From NCBI GenBank assembly GCA_049724395.1, contig JAUGWO010000256.1, positions 1 through 55,324 of the forward strand: DNA of 55,324 nt, read 5' to 3'. The position numbers and the translations under genes were made by a program. This stretch comes from Spongospora subterranea f. sp. subterranea (lineage: Eukaryota; Endomyxa: Phytomyxea; Phytomyxea; Plasmodiophorida). The notes below the pieces were generated by a model. It had not been told where the DNA came from and ran no database searches. It was given only the letters and a program-made list of their open reading frames with translations. Shown here one piece after another: positions 20,308 to 30,557 of the stretch. Every line of letters begins with the position of its first letter. Position 1 is the first letter of the stretch.

Positions 20308-20729
20308 AAGCTTGGTTCCTGTCTGTCCCTGTTGGTGGCAGGCATGTCCGGGTGAGTGTTGACATGAGTTCGAAACCCCGTGAGTGATGGAATTTTGGGA
20401 GACCCCCCAAGGTGGCATCCAATACGGAAAAGTAGAGTGAATGTTGAGCACGAAGGTCTGACCACGTGGCCTCTAATGAATGTGGGAGAGCGAGCTGCTT
20501 GCAGTAAACTCGGAAACTCTGGATAGGCAATGTAATCAGGTGGGGGCAGGTCCCATTCGGTGTGGTCGTTAGGACAGATTATGTTGCTGAATCCAGCTGG
20601 TCTAATAGGTTCCTTCATGGGATACCCAAGCTACTTGTAGCGGCCAGGCGGAAGTAGGGAAAGCCTGGTAGTACACAGGCTTACTCAACCCATAAGAACC
20701 CGCGATCCTTTGTATACCATACCATACCA
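20308..20729 (+). mobile_element. SINE-like retroposon, copy 2, with 13-bp target duplication
   Basis: 422 bp starting AAGCTTGGTTCCTG and ending in repeated ATACC units. It is flanked by a perfect 13-bp duplication AGTCTTAAGATGT (20295-20307 and 20730-20742). A long direct duplication and a short-repeat tail are marks of target-primed retroposition. GAGTTCGAAACCC at 20366-20378 resembles a Pol III B box, and TGGTGGCAGGC about 25 bases from the start could be the A box, so a tRNA-derived SINE is the favoured reading. The repeat has no enzymes of its own, and a partner LINE is not in the window. Confidence 0.75.
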
Positions 20730-20742
20730 AGTCTTAAGATGT
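20730..20742 (+). repeat. Target-site duplication, right copy
   Basis: AGTCTTAAGATGT, repeated at 20295-20307. Confidence 0.8.
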
Positions 20743-21110
20743 CCTGGAAGCCAGCGTTTCATGCACCCCTTCTGCGGGAAACCGTTTGAAATGGATGCTG
20801 AAGGATACGGCCAACGCATCTGGTGCTCAAAGTCCGGAGTGTGCTTGCTCGGAAAACATGAACGGGCGCCGTCATCTGAATCAGATCTGGAATCGGATAG
20901 CAATTCTGATACGATGACTGCTTCTGGCGAAGAAATAGTTCTCGTGTCTTGCGCCGCTGCCGATTGCTCTCAGCCTAGGTCCAAACTCTCTTCGGAGCAG
21001 CGCTTGTAAATTTGGCAAAAACATTCATCCGCTCCGAGGTTGACTCAAATGAAGCTCTAAAACAGATTGACATTCGCTCATTCTTCCAAAATAAACCTAC
21101 CATGTTCTAG
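20743..21110 (+). pseudogene. Pogo-like transposase C-terminal remnant with PCNA-binding motif
   Basis: An acidic, serine-rich stretch (SSESDLESDSNSD, about 20870-20912) is followed, after a change of frame near 21000, by a segment ending ALKQIDIRSFFQNKPTMF with stop TAG 21108-21110. QIDIRSFF (21063-21086) fits the PIP-box consensus Q-x-x-I-x-x-F-F. C-terminal PCNA-binding peptides are described for pogo-family transposases. The DNA-binding and DDE catalytic parts are absent. The apparent longer open frame from 20710 begins inside the SINE-like repeat and target duplication, so that start is an artefact. Confidence 0.55.
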
Positions 21111-21260
21111 GAAAAGATGCTCTTACTTATAGTTATAAATGATCGGTTCCGGCAAAGGTATCAATTATCAAGTATAAGAGAATATCAATTATAACCCATA
21201 GAACGGAGTCGGTGGACGACCGGGCAATCAATTATAAGAGATTATCAATTATAAGAAGAG

Positions 21261-21276
21261 CAATTATAAGAGAGTC
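21261..21276 (-). repeat. Right inverted end of the pogo-like element
   Basis: CAATTATAAGAGAGTC, followed by TA. A perfect inverted match to 19945-19960. Confidence 0.8.
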
Positions 21277-22923
21277 TACGGTACTACCCAAATTGCTTGC
21301 TCCGCAATTCGTAACTACACGCTGACAAACTCCTCGTGGGTGATCGACTCAGGCTGCTCTATGCATTTGTGTAATGAGGATAAGATGCTTATACACACGA
21401 CAAAGACCGATTGGAGACAGGCACGCGTAACAATGGCGAATAACAGTACCCTCACCATCAAATCTACAGGAGTCTGCCCACTTTCAATTGGAGCCAATAT
21501 CTATAATCTGAAGGTCTCATATGTTCCTGAATTTACATATAACCTCCTGTCGGTCAGCGAACTTGCCAGCAATGGTCTCACCATCGCCACATCTATGACC
21601 ACGGGAAACTGATCACCTCTGTTCGGAAGGACGCGCACAACTTGTTCATTTTAACAACCGCTAAGCACTCGCCTAAATTCATCACATCGCTTTTGACCAT
21701 TTCAGGTGAAAATCAACAAGCGTCTCAACTTTGGCATCAACGTCTAGGTCACCTGAATATTAGAGACTTGAACCGATTGGCATCCAATGTCGAATACGGA
21801 TTAAAGCTATCAAGAGTAAAGCAGTTTATCTGTGATGGATGCGATCTTGGCAAAATGGCGAGATGTACTACTACAAAGTATCGCAACCATAATACTCGTA
21901 GACCATTAGAGATCATACACAGCGATATTTCAGGACCATTCCCTTCGGCAAGTATCCCCCATGCATATAAATACTTCATCAGTTTCCTAGACCAGCACAC
22001 TCGCTATACAATCATCTACCCGATGTGGTCGAAAGCGGAAGTATACGCCAAAGTTCAACACTTTATCAACTTCGCCAACAATTGGTTCCATAACAAAGGA
22101 TATACAGTTCAGCAATTCCAGACTGACAATGGAAGCGAGTACTTATCCTCGCAATGCCAAGAGTTCTTCTCTCAGCACGGAATTTTTCACAGAACTAGTA
22201 TCCCGTACCAACCAGAGCAAAATGGTATGATCGAGCGCCTAAATAGAACACTAATGAATTGAGCAGAATCAATGCGACTCCAAGCTGGCCTCAATGAAGA
22301 ATTCTGGTCCTTTGCCGTCAATACAGCCGTTCATTTGACAAATCGAAGACCACACTCAGCGCTATTCGAGCACAAGACACCATACGAAGCATGGTTCGGC
22401 GAGAAACCAAAACGTGACTACCTCCGCACATTCGGTTGCATTGCTCATGTTCATGAACCAAATCAACTCCATCGCAAACTTCAACCAAGAATGACCAAAT
22501 GCATATTTTTTGGATACTTAACCAAGCAAAAAGGATATCATTTTTTCGATCCAGAGAAACATCGCACGCTCACCGCTCGATATTCAGATGTTCACTTTAA
22601 CGAAGGAAAGTTTCCTGAAAATGAACCATCAGTTGGTATCGATGATGAAACTGTATTTATTGACGAAGACATCATCGAGGCCTCAAATGCATGTTCACCA
22701 GACTCGTCTTCTCCATGTGCAGACCTTCCAATCCAATCCGGTTCAGAGCATGATCAGTTATCACAGGATATTATTCCCATGTCAGAAGCGTATATAGAAT
22801 CGGAGCCCTCCACAACATCAGAGCAGCATGATCCGCTACCTAGTCAAATTCGCAAGTCAGCTCGAAATTGTTGTATTCTTGGTGATTGGTGGCGTGTTGC
22901 ATATGACTACGTCCGTTCTAAAG

Positions 22924-23127
22924 TGGTAGGACGGTAGTCGAACTGGGCTAAGGTACCCGAAATCTCTCAGACAATTTAATGCCTGGCCTTTATTAGTGGA
23001 GAAAAGCAGCGGTTATTTATTGACATCTCGTCAGATATAAATACAAACTCCGTGGTGCTCAGCAGTTATGGGACCTCACTTCATACAGGGCATCATATTG
23101 AATTAAATAGAACCTCGTATTTCAGCA
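22924..23127 (-). repeat. Family F 3' LTR (minus orientation)
   Basis: 204 bp, TGGTAGGACGG...TTTCAGCA on the plus strand (TG...CA), next to a purine tract. It contains a TATA-like motif and AATAA-type signals. It is similar to 19579-19763. Confidence 0.75.
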
Positions 23128-24624
23128 CGTCCCCTCGAGGTTGTATCTCGGTTGCTTGTGTCTATGATGCCCATCTTGTTGCGACACCAACCAAACTTCA
23201 GTGTATCGAGCGACTTTGTCATTACGTCGGCAACCATTTCCTTTGTTGATATTGGCTTGACGTCGATAATTCTGTCCTCAACAAGCTTTCTAGTATAGTG
23301 ATATTTGACGTCAATGTGCTTTGTACGAGCGTCAGTACGATTATTCTTGCTAATAACGACGCATCCTCGGTTATCCTCGAATACGATTGTGGGTTGTGGA
23401 CATGCAAAGCCGATCTCTTGGAGAAGTTGACGACGCCAGTACGCTTCCCTTGCTGCGGAACATAGTGTTATATATTCTGCTTCGACAGATGATAGAGAGA
23501 CGGATGATTGAAGCTTAGACTTCCACGAAACTGGCCCCCCTGCGAGCATGAAGGCAAAACCTGAAATTGATCTTCTTGTGTCGGGATCACCTGCCCAATC
23601 AGAATCAGAGTAACCAAAGAGATCGGAACTGCCCTGTTCTTGACGATGATATGTGATGCCGAAGCTGGTGGTTCCTGCCAAATAACGAAGAACCCGCTGT
23701 GAAGCAACCCAGTGGGGCCTACCAGGATTGCTAATAAACCTGCAAAGGGATCCGACAGCCGTGCTGATATCTGGGCGAGTGTTGCTTGCTAACCAAATCA
23801 AACTACCGACAAGCTCACCATAGGGAACTTGTTTCATCGCTAGTACATCTTCTGACTCTGAGGGTGAAGAAAGGGAGGATAAATGAACACCAGGTTGCTG
23901 AGGAGTTGAAGTTGGATTGCAATCAAACATGTTGAACTTCATCAAAAGCTGCTTAACATATTCCTCTTGGTCTGACGAAATTGACCCGGTCTTCTCATCA
24001 CGATGAATTCTCAGGCCGAGAAGTCTGGTTGGTACTCCGAGGTCAGTGATGTCGAACTTCGAAGACAGCTGATCGATGACTTCTTGACAGAAGTTGGTGT
24101 CGTTGTGAACAAACAGGATGTCATCAACATGGACTCCGAGAGCTAGAAAACTGCCATCACGACGAATTGTATACAAAATGCATGGATCAGCCTTAACTTT
24201 CTTAAGTCCATCGTCTTTGGTCAAAAATTTGTCTAGTTTAGAGTTCCAAACCATTCCAGCTTGTTTCAACCCATAGAGAGCTTTGTTCAATCGGCAAACT
24301 TGATGTTCTTGACCATGAACAACAAATCCTTCAGGTTGCTGCATAAAAATATCTTCTTGTACGTCGCCGTTGAGAAAAGCCCCAACGATATCAATTTGTC
24401 GGATCTGTAGATTGTGTTGAGCAGCAATAGCAAGTAACACACGCATTGACGCCTGATGAGCAACAGGGGCAAAGGTTTCATCGAAATCAACTCCATGTCT
24501 TTGTGAGAATCCTCGAACCACCAAACGGGCTTTAAACTTCCTGATAGAGCCATCCCCAGAAAGGCTTGGTTTCACCGTTAAAACCCATTTACACGAGATA
24601 GCCTTTCGTCCGGGAGGCAAATCT
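22924..24624 (-). mobile_element. Ty1/copia family F, 3' half (reverse transcriptase, RNase H, LTR)
   Basis: Minus-strand copia fragment. The 3' LTR is at 22924-23127, then reading leftward come reverse transcriptase and RNase H of one pol region that stays open for about 500 residues. It is cut off in the reverse transcriptase region where the family A element at 24625 begins. It is head-to-head inverted with the other F piece on its left. It is a broken (truncated) fossil, otherwise well preserved. Confidence 0.8.
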
Positions 24625-24853
24625 TGAAGGAAATCGATGTCTCCGATGTGAAGGTAATAGTAGAATGAGGTTTATTACTGCGTGGTTATAGCATGTATAG
24701 GTGGGAGAATATAGGGGGGAGTGCACTAATAATCCAAATACAAAGTCCGCACAGTCACTCTTATGTTATGCATTTGCCGTGGTTGCGCCGACTGGGGGTA
24801 CGCACCTTTCTTGGAGAATGTCCGTACTGGAGGCTGGCAAGTTGTATTCAACA
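24625..24853 (-). repeat. Family A 3' LTR (A1)
   Basis: 229 bp, TGAAGGAAATCG...GTATTCAACA on the plus strand. Pol coding sequence terminates inside it. AATAAA-type signals are on the sense strand. Confidence 0.93.
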
Positions 24854-27800
24854 CGCCCCCTCAACTTGCTGGCTGTGATACCCATGGCTGTGCGACACCA
24901 TTTGAACTTGGGAGCGTTCACTGGCTTCGTTAATCCATCCGCGATCATGGATTCTGTTGGGCAATACTCTACCTCAATAGTCCCTTGCTCAATCTGATCT
25001 CGGCAAAAGTGAAAGCGCAGATCAATGTGTTTGGTTCTTTTGTCGGTGCGCCTGTTCTTGCTGATGGCGATGCATCCTTGGTTGTCTTCAAAGACTCGGG
25101 TGGCTAATTTCTGGCTGAAACCGAGTTCAGTCAGCATTTGACGAATCCATATTACCTCGCGCATTGTTTCGGATAGTGCAATGTACTCGGCTTCTGTTGA
25201 CGAACATGCGACGATCTTCTGCAATGCACTTCGCCAGGCAATGGCTGATCCAGACATCATCAGAGTATAGCCGCTCGTGGATCTTCTGGAATCTTTGTCT
25301 CCGGCCCAGTCACTGTCCGAGAAGGCGATTAAGTGCGGAGGTTGCTTGGCTTGAAAGAATAGTCCGCAGTTAGAGCTCCCCTTGAGATATTTTAGGACAC
25401 GTTTCGCAGAAGTCCAGTGTTGTTGCCCTGGGTTGTCCAAAAATCGGCATAACGAGGAGACTGCATGTGAGATATCGGGTCTTGTGCACGTGGCAATCCA
25501 ATTCAGAGCTCCAACTAGTTCACGGTAGGGTGTTCCTTGCATATCTTGCATTTGTTCGGCACTCGTTGCACACATGTCCTTGTTCAAGTAGAATCCTGGT
25601 TGTTCTGGAGTGTCAACTGGCTTACAGTCCATCATCTGGAATTTTGACAATTGTTCCAAAATATACGTCTCCTGGTCAAGTAGGATACCGTCGTTGCTGC
25701 TTGAAACCCTCATTCCTAGTAGCCGTTTCGGTTCACCTAGGTCCGTAATTGGAAAACGATTTGATAGTTGTGCAACGATTCCTTCCGCAAGAACAGGACA
25801 ATTGTGAGCCAACAGCAGATCGTCAGTTGACAGTGACATGATAATCATATCTTCTTTTGACCGCATAATGTAGACGCAAGCATCAGAACTGAGTCGTTTG
25901 AAACCGAGGTCTTTGGTGATGAATAGATTGATGGTATTGTTCCAGACAAGTCCAGCCTGCTTCAGACCGTAGAGACTTTTCTTCAGGCGGCACACCAGGC
26001 TTGGATCATGAGAAATATAGCCTTTGGGTTGAACCATGTATATTTCTTCGTGAAGTTCTGCTTGCAAGAATGCTCCGACGACGTCTAGCTGTCTCAATTT
26101 CAGTTTCAATGATGCAGCAAGTGCAAATACCAATCGGACAGAGGCGAGATGCGCCACTGGAGAGAATGTCTCGTCGAAGTCGATTCCTGGTCGCTGTGAG
26201 TAGCCTTTAACAACTAGTCTAGCCTTGAATTTGTTTACGAGTCCCTTCTCGTCTGATTTGACCTTGAATACCCATTTGTTTTGAATAGCGTTGCGTCCGC
26301 TAGGAAGTCTGACAAGTTCCCAGGTTTTGTTGTGTTGTAAGCTGTCAAATTCCGCTTTTGTGGCTGCTGCCCATTCCTTGCAAAACTCGTTCTCTGAATC
26401 CAATGCTTCGCTGATCGACTTCGGGATCGTGATCTGAGTGGCTCGCAGAGTGTGATTGTTTCGCTGTTGCACAAGCATGGCTGCAGGTGCCTTCCACCAT
26501 TCTCCCGGAGCACGGCGTGTTCTTGCTCCTCGAGCATTCTGGATATCAGGTTGAGCTACAGCTGGCTCATCGGATTCGCTTGCATTTGATTGGTGACAAG
26601 ATGAACTCGAACTTTCGCTGGGTGTACTCAGGGATGAGGATTCGAGGTGTGATGAAAGAATTCGGTCACTGTCCTCTGGGGCGGAATCGTCTGTTGAAGG
26701 AATGAGGTCACCGTCGTCAGGAGCGGGATCATCGTTGTTTGGTGGGACCTGGGGAGGATTGTCTGAAAAAATGTCGCCAAGGTGTAATTGGATAGTGTTG
26801 TCATCAATCTGGTCCAAGGTTTCCCGTGTGAAAGAGTTCTCGTCGAAGACAGCGTCAGTGAACCGAGTGGCAGTAATTTTGTTGGTAGAGCTGCAATAAA
26901 AGAGATAACCTTTCTGTTCCATGGCGTACCCGATAAATGTTACCATTGAGCTTCTTGGTTGTAGCTTGCGATGCAGCTGGTTTGGAAGGTGGATGTACGC
27001 ATCGCAACCGAACGTTCGCAGGTGCATTAGGTCTGGTTTCTTATTGTGCCAGGCTTCGAATGGAGACATGTGTTCCGATAGGTGACTGTGGGGCCTGCGA
27101 TTGAGGAGATAAACGGCTGTACAAACAGAGGCTGTCCAGAAGTTTTGCTTTAAGTTTGCACCGAATCGTATGCTCTCTGCGCAGTCCATGATTGTGCGAT
27201 TCAGTCTTTCGATCATCCCATTTTGCTCTGATTGATACGGAACAATTTTTCTATGCACAATGCCCAGTTCTTGAAACAGCGCCTGACAGTCGTTGGAAGT
27301 ATATTCGCCGCCATTGTCGCTTTGAAAGTATTTTACTGAGAAGCCCTTGTCCAAGAAAAGAGTATTGACCATTCTGATGAACGTTTTGATTGCTAGAAAA
27401 GCCTCGGATTTCCTTCGAAGTAGATAAACGACGGTATACCTTGTGTGCTGATCTAGGAATGTGATGTAGTATCTTGGATCTAGAATGGATGCCATCAACT
27501 GGAAAAGGTCCGGAAATATCGCTGTGAACGATTTCGAGGGGTGAGCTGGTGGAGTTATTGGAAAAACGCGCTATCTTGCCTCTTGGCATCTTCCCCATCA
27601 AACAGCCATTGCAGAGCTCCGAACGTTGATTGGGTATGATCTTTTCACCGCCATTGATGCCTTGTAGGATTACGTCGAGATCGGCATTGTTGATGTGGCC
27701 GAGGCGGTTGTGCCAAAGTTGATGCAGATTAACGCTTGTCGCAATAGATGAGGCAACGAACGGTAGATGAGGTATGTTACGATGATCAGGGAACGGGTAC

Positions 27801-28982
27801 AAGTTGTTGGCATCCTTCTTAACTTTGCCGACAAGTTTACCGTCGATGTTGAATATTTTGCAGTAGTCTCCCTTGAACAAAAACGATAGTCCGTCCGAAG
27901 TTGCTTGTCCAATGGAGAGAAGATTATTGGAAAGACCGGGTATGTGTAATACCGGTGAAATATCGATGATGGTATTTCCAGTGCCTATTTTGCTGCTGCC
28001 GGTTGCAGTTGAGCAAAGACTCTCATTATTTGCCATAGTAACTGTCACGGGATCGGAATCGGGCAGAACTTCCTGCAAGGTAGAGGATTCGGGACACATG
28101 TGCATTGAGCAGCAACAGTCAAGAAGCCATTCGTCACTGTGTTCATGAGCTGATTGTTGGGAGAGTGGAGCTACTTTTGATCGTTGGAGGGGATAGACTG
28201 AGGCAGACTGTTTAGTGAATAAATGTTTCGGACGTAGCTCGGGATGTTGTGCCCAGCAGTGGGCATTGTCATGCGAGTTGGAGTTGTGATAGCTGCAGCG
28301 AGAATGCCGTTTGACTGAGGTAGCGCATGCTCGAGGCAGGATGGAAACTGCCGACACTTCACGAGACCTGTGCTCGAGTTGGGCTTCAAAATTGATGAGC
28401 GACGCGGCAGTAGCGGCAAACTTGACTTCGCTGAGTGTATCCAACGTGACGGTGAATGCGTCAAAACAAGATGGGAGGCCTGATAGTAGGCGATCAGTCA
28501 TGTCTTCATCTGTCATATCCTTTCCGATAGCGCGGAGCTTTGACTGTAAAACTTGAAGGGTGGCAATGTAAGTGGCCATCGGGGCGTCATTCTTTGTGCA
28601 GTTCCAAAACTCGGCGATGAGTCTGGTTCTGGTGGATCGTGATTTCTTGCGGTAAAGGCTTTCAAGAAGCGCCCACGCCTTGTGTGCCGTTGTTTCCTTC
28701 ATTATTGCGCCGACAATCACGTCATCAATGCAGCTGCATAAAATGGACTTAGCTTTCTTGTCTTTGCGTAGTTGGTCCGGAGTCGCGTTAGCATCAGGGT
28801 CTTTCTCAACGCATAATTCCAGATCCTTTGTCGATAGATACATCACTACCTTTTGTTGCCATAGTAACAGGTCATCGGTGTCTTTGCCGGAGAACTTTTG
28901 AATCGTCTGAAAAATTTCTTTCATCGCAACTGAAGTTAAAGTAGAGGTGCGGAGAAGAGAAAGTGTGGGAATAACGAGAAAT

Positions 28983-29135
28983 ATACACTAAAGTGTACGT
29001 ATGAACTGGTAGAAAATATACACTGAGGTGTATGTATGCAGTGGTGAAAAAGATACACTAAGGTGTATGTACAAGCTGGTAGAAATATACACTGAGGTGT
29101 ATGTGTGCAGTGGTGAGAAGATACACCGAAGTGTA
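28983..29135 (-). repeat. Leader repeats of family A with TACAC...GTGTA palindromes (A1)
   Basis: Five spaced copies of a 14-base palindrome-like core, TACAC-N4-GTGTA, in the untranslated leader between the primer site and gag. The spacers alternate between two forms (GAACTGGTAGAAAA-like and TGCAGTGGTGA-like). Copies recur at 36425-36582. Confidence 0.85.
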
Positions 29136-29161
29136 TACGTAGGGGCCTGATGAGGTGGCAA

Positions 29162-29175
29162 TTCGACTGTTAATC
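29162..29175 (-). other. Primer binding site of A1, complementary to a tRNA-Asn-like anticodon arm
   Basis: Plus-strand TTCGACTGTTAATC abuts the 5' LTR. It reads as the 5' stem (TTCGA), the seven-base loop CTGTTAA (anticodon GTT, Asn) and two bases of the 3' stem. The primer is therefore likely a tRNA 5' half, as known for Drosophila copia with initiator tRNA-Met. Confidence 0.65.
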
Positions 29176-29404
29176 TGAAGGAAATCGATGTCTCCGATGT
29201 GAAGGTAATAGTAGAATGAGGTTTATTACTGCGTGGTTATAGCATGTATAGGTGGGAGAATATAGGGGGGAGTGCACTAATAATCCAAATACAAAGTCCG
29301 CACAGTCACTCTTATGTTATGCATTTGCCGTGGTTGCGCCGACTGGGGGTACGCACCTTTCTTGGAGAATGTCCGTACTGGAGGCTGGCAAGTTGTATTC
29401 AACA
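29176..29404 (-). repeat. Family A 5' LTR (A1)
   Basis: 229 bp, same sequence as 24625-24853. Confidence 0.93.
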
Positions 29405-29693
29405 AGAAGATACACTGAAGTGTATACGTAGGGGCCTGATGAGGTGGCAATTCGACTGTTAATCTAAAGGAAATCGATGTCTCCGATGTGAAGGTAATAG
29501 TAGAATGAGGTTTATTACTGCGTGGTTATAGCATGTATAGGTGGGAGAATATAGGGGGGAGTGCACTAATAATCCAAATACAAAGTCCGCACAGTCACTC
29601 TTATGTTATGCATTTGCCGTGGTTGCGCCGACTGGGGGTACGCACCTTTCTTGGAGAATGTCCGTACTGGAGGCTGGCAAGTTGTATTCAACA
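29405..29693 (-). mobile_element. Family A leader scrap plus an extra A LTR
   Basis: A 60-bp piece of A leader with its primer site (29405-29464), then a third 229-bp A LTR (29465-29693), directly behind the A1 5' LTR. This LTR-leader-LTR pattern is what unequal crossing-over between tandem or allelic A copies would leave. Confidence 0.8.
29465..29693 (-). repeat. Family A LTR (extra copy)
   Basis: 229 bp, nearly identical to the A1 LTRs, beginning TAAAGG instead of TGAAGG on the plus strand as in A2. Confidence 0.9.
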
Positions 29694-30557
29694 ATGTCCG
29701 TACTTGAGGCAGGCAAGTTGTATTCAACAACTCTGTCGGTTCCTTGACAACCCAGGTCGCCAACATTGGACATCTGCGAAGCGTGTTTTTAAGTATCTTA
29801 AAGGAAGCAGCAACTCTGGACTATTCTTCAAAGCCCATCAGCCGCCACATCTGACCGCCTACTCGGACAGCGACTGGGCCGGAGACAAAGATTCAAGAAA
29901 ATCCACTACTGGATACACCCTCATGATGTCAGGATGCACGGTGGCCTGGAGAAGCTCCCTACAAAAGATTGTTGCATGCTCCTCACTTGAGGCAGAATAC
30001 ATCGCCCTTCAGAGTCAATGCGGGAAGTGATATGGATCAGATCGATTCTTGGAGAACTTGGCTTTATTCAAAGCAAGGCTACTAAAGTGATGGAAGACAA
30101 TCAAGGCTGCATAGCAATTTCGAAAAACAGACGCACCGACAAACGTACGAAGCACATCGATCTGCGTTTCCACTTCTGTCGCGATCAAGTCGAACAAGGG
30201 ACCATCAAGGTTGAATACTCCCCGACCCAGAAGCCATGATTGCTGATGCGCTGACGAAACCAATCAACGCTCCCAAGTTCAAATGATGCCGCACCGCAAT
30301 GGGAGTCACAGCTTGCAAGTTGAGAGGACGTGTTGAATACAACCTGCCTGCCTCAAGTACGGACATTCTCCAAGGAAAGTGCGTACCCCCAGTCGGCGCA
30401 ACCACGGCAAGAGCATGACATAAAGCTGACTGTACGGACTTTACGCATTGGGCTATAAATAGCCATTTCCCAAGGTATCTACCTATATAAGCAATTTCGC
30501 AACAATAATAAATTCATTCAGGTATTGCATCTGTTTGAGCAACATCAACTTTGCACA
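29694..30557 (+). mobile_element. Ty1/copia family B, copy B1, RNase H end plus 3' LTR
   Basis: It starts with a 36-bp scrap of B-type LTR end in minus orientation. The rest is a plus-strand fragment with the end of reverse transcriptase, RNase H and a 227-bp 3' LTR (30331-30557) that begins TGTTGAATAC and ends TTTGCACA. It is a broken fossil with a few breaks, truncated on its left side. Family B is closely related to A in protein but has a distinct LTR. Confidence 0.8.
30331..30557 (+). repeat. Family B LTR (B1)
   Basis: 227 bp. It carries a clear TATA box (CTATAAATAG) at about position 123 and AATAAA near its 3' part. It matches 38642-38868 and the reverse of 49580-49806. Confidence 0.88.

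Larger units (their letters stand above)
19945..21276 (+). mobile_element. Pogo-like (Tc1/mariner superfamily) DNA transposon inserted in copia F
   Basis: 1,332-bp element with 16-bp perfect inverted ends (GACTCTCTTATAATTG and its complement at 21261-21276), flanked by TA (19943-19944 and 21277-21278). Both subterminal regions carry several more copies of ATCAATTATAAGAGA-like words in both orientations, likely transposase binding sites. Only the transposase C-terminus remains inside, and 422 bp of SINE-like repeat have been inserted. The copia protease/gag sequence continues on both sides, so it landed after the copia element. It is non-autonomous. The pogo assignment rests on TA duplications and the C-terminal motif. 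Confidence 0.75.
19764..22923 (+). mobile_element. Ty1/copia family F, gag end, protease and integrase, interrupted by a DNA transposon
   Basis: Plus-strand copia internal region. It holds the gag C-terminal zinc-knuckle area (to 19942), then, after the pogo-like insertion (19945-21276), the protease, pre-integrase and integrase regions to about 22870. It follows an F LTR directly, with most of gag missing, and ends where an inverted F LTR begins. It is a broken fossil with a few breaks besides the insertion. The protease and integrase assignment rests on the D-S-G, HxxxH...CxxC and D...D...E patterns of the family. Confidence 0.75.
24625..29404 (-). mobile_element. Ty1/copia family A, copy A1, full length, nearly whole
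   Basis: 4,780-bp minus-strand copia element with two 229-bp LTRs (24625-24853 and 29176-29404) that I find identical by eye, so the insertion is very recent. Parts from right to left: LTR, tRNA-type primer site, leader with palindromic repeats, gag, protease, integrase, reverse transcriptase, RNase H, purine tract, LTR. The internal region is almost identical to A2. It carries about one break. Left flank is family F pol and right flank is a piece of family A leader plus another A LTR, so no target duplication is seen. Confidence 0.93.

Noticed and set aside
20710-20742. Start of the pogo-like coding frame at 20710
   Set aside because: This part lies in the tail of the SINE-like insertion and its target duplication, so the start is accidental.
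24693-24878. Recurrent 61-98-residue open frames on the plus strand of family A LTRs
   Set aside because: They are antisense to the LTR and recur only because the LTR recurs. Composition is not protein-like.
29162-29175. tRNA-Asn gene or tRNA fragment gene next to family A LTR
   Set aside because: Only an anticodon arm is present, always touching an LTR, so it is a primer site and not a tRNA gene.
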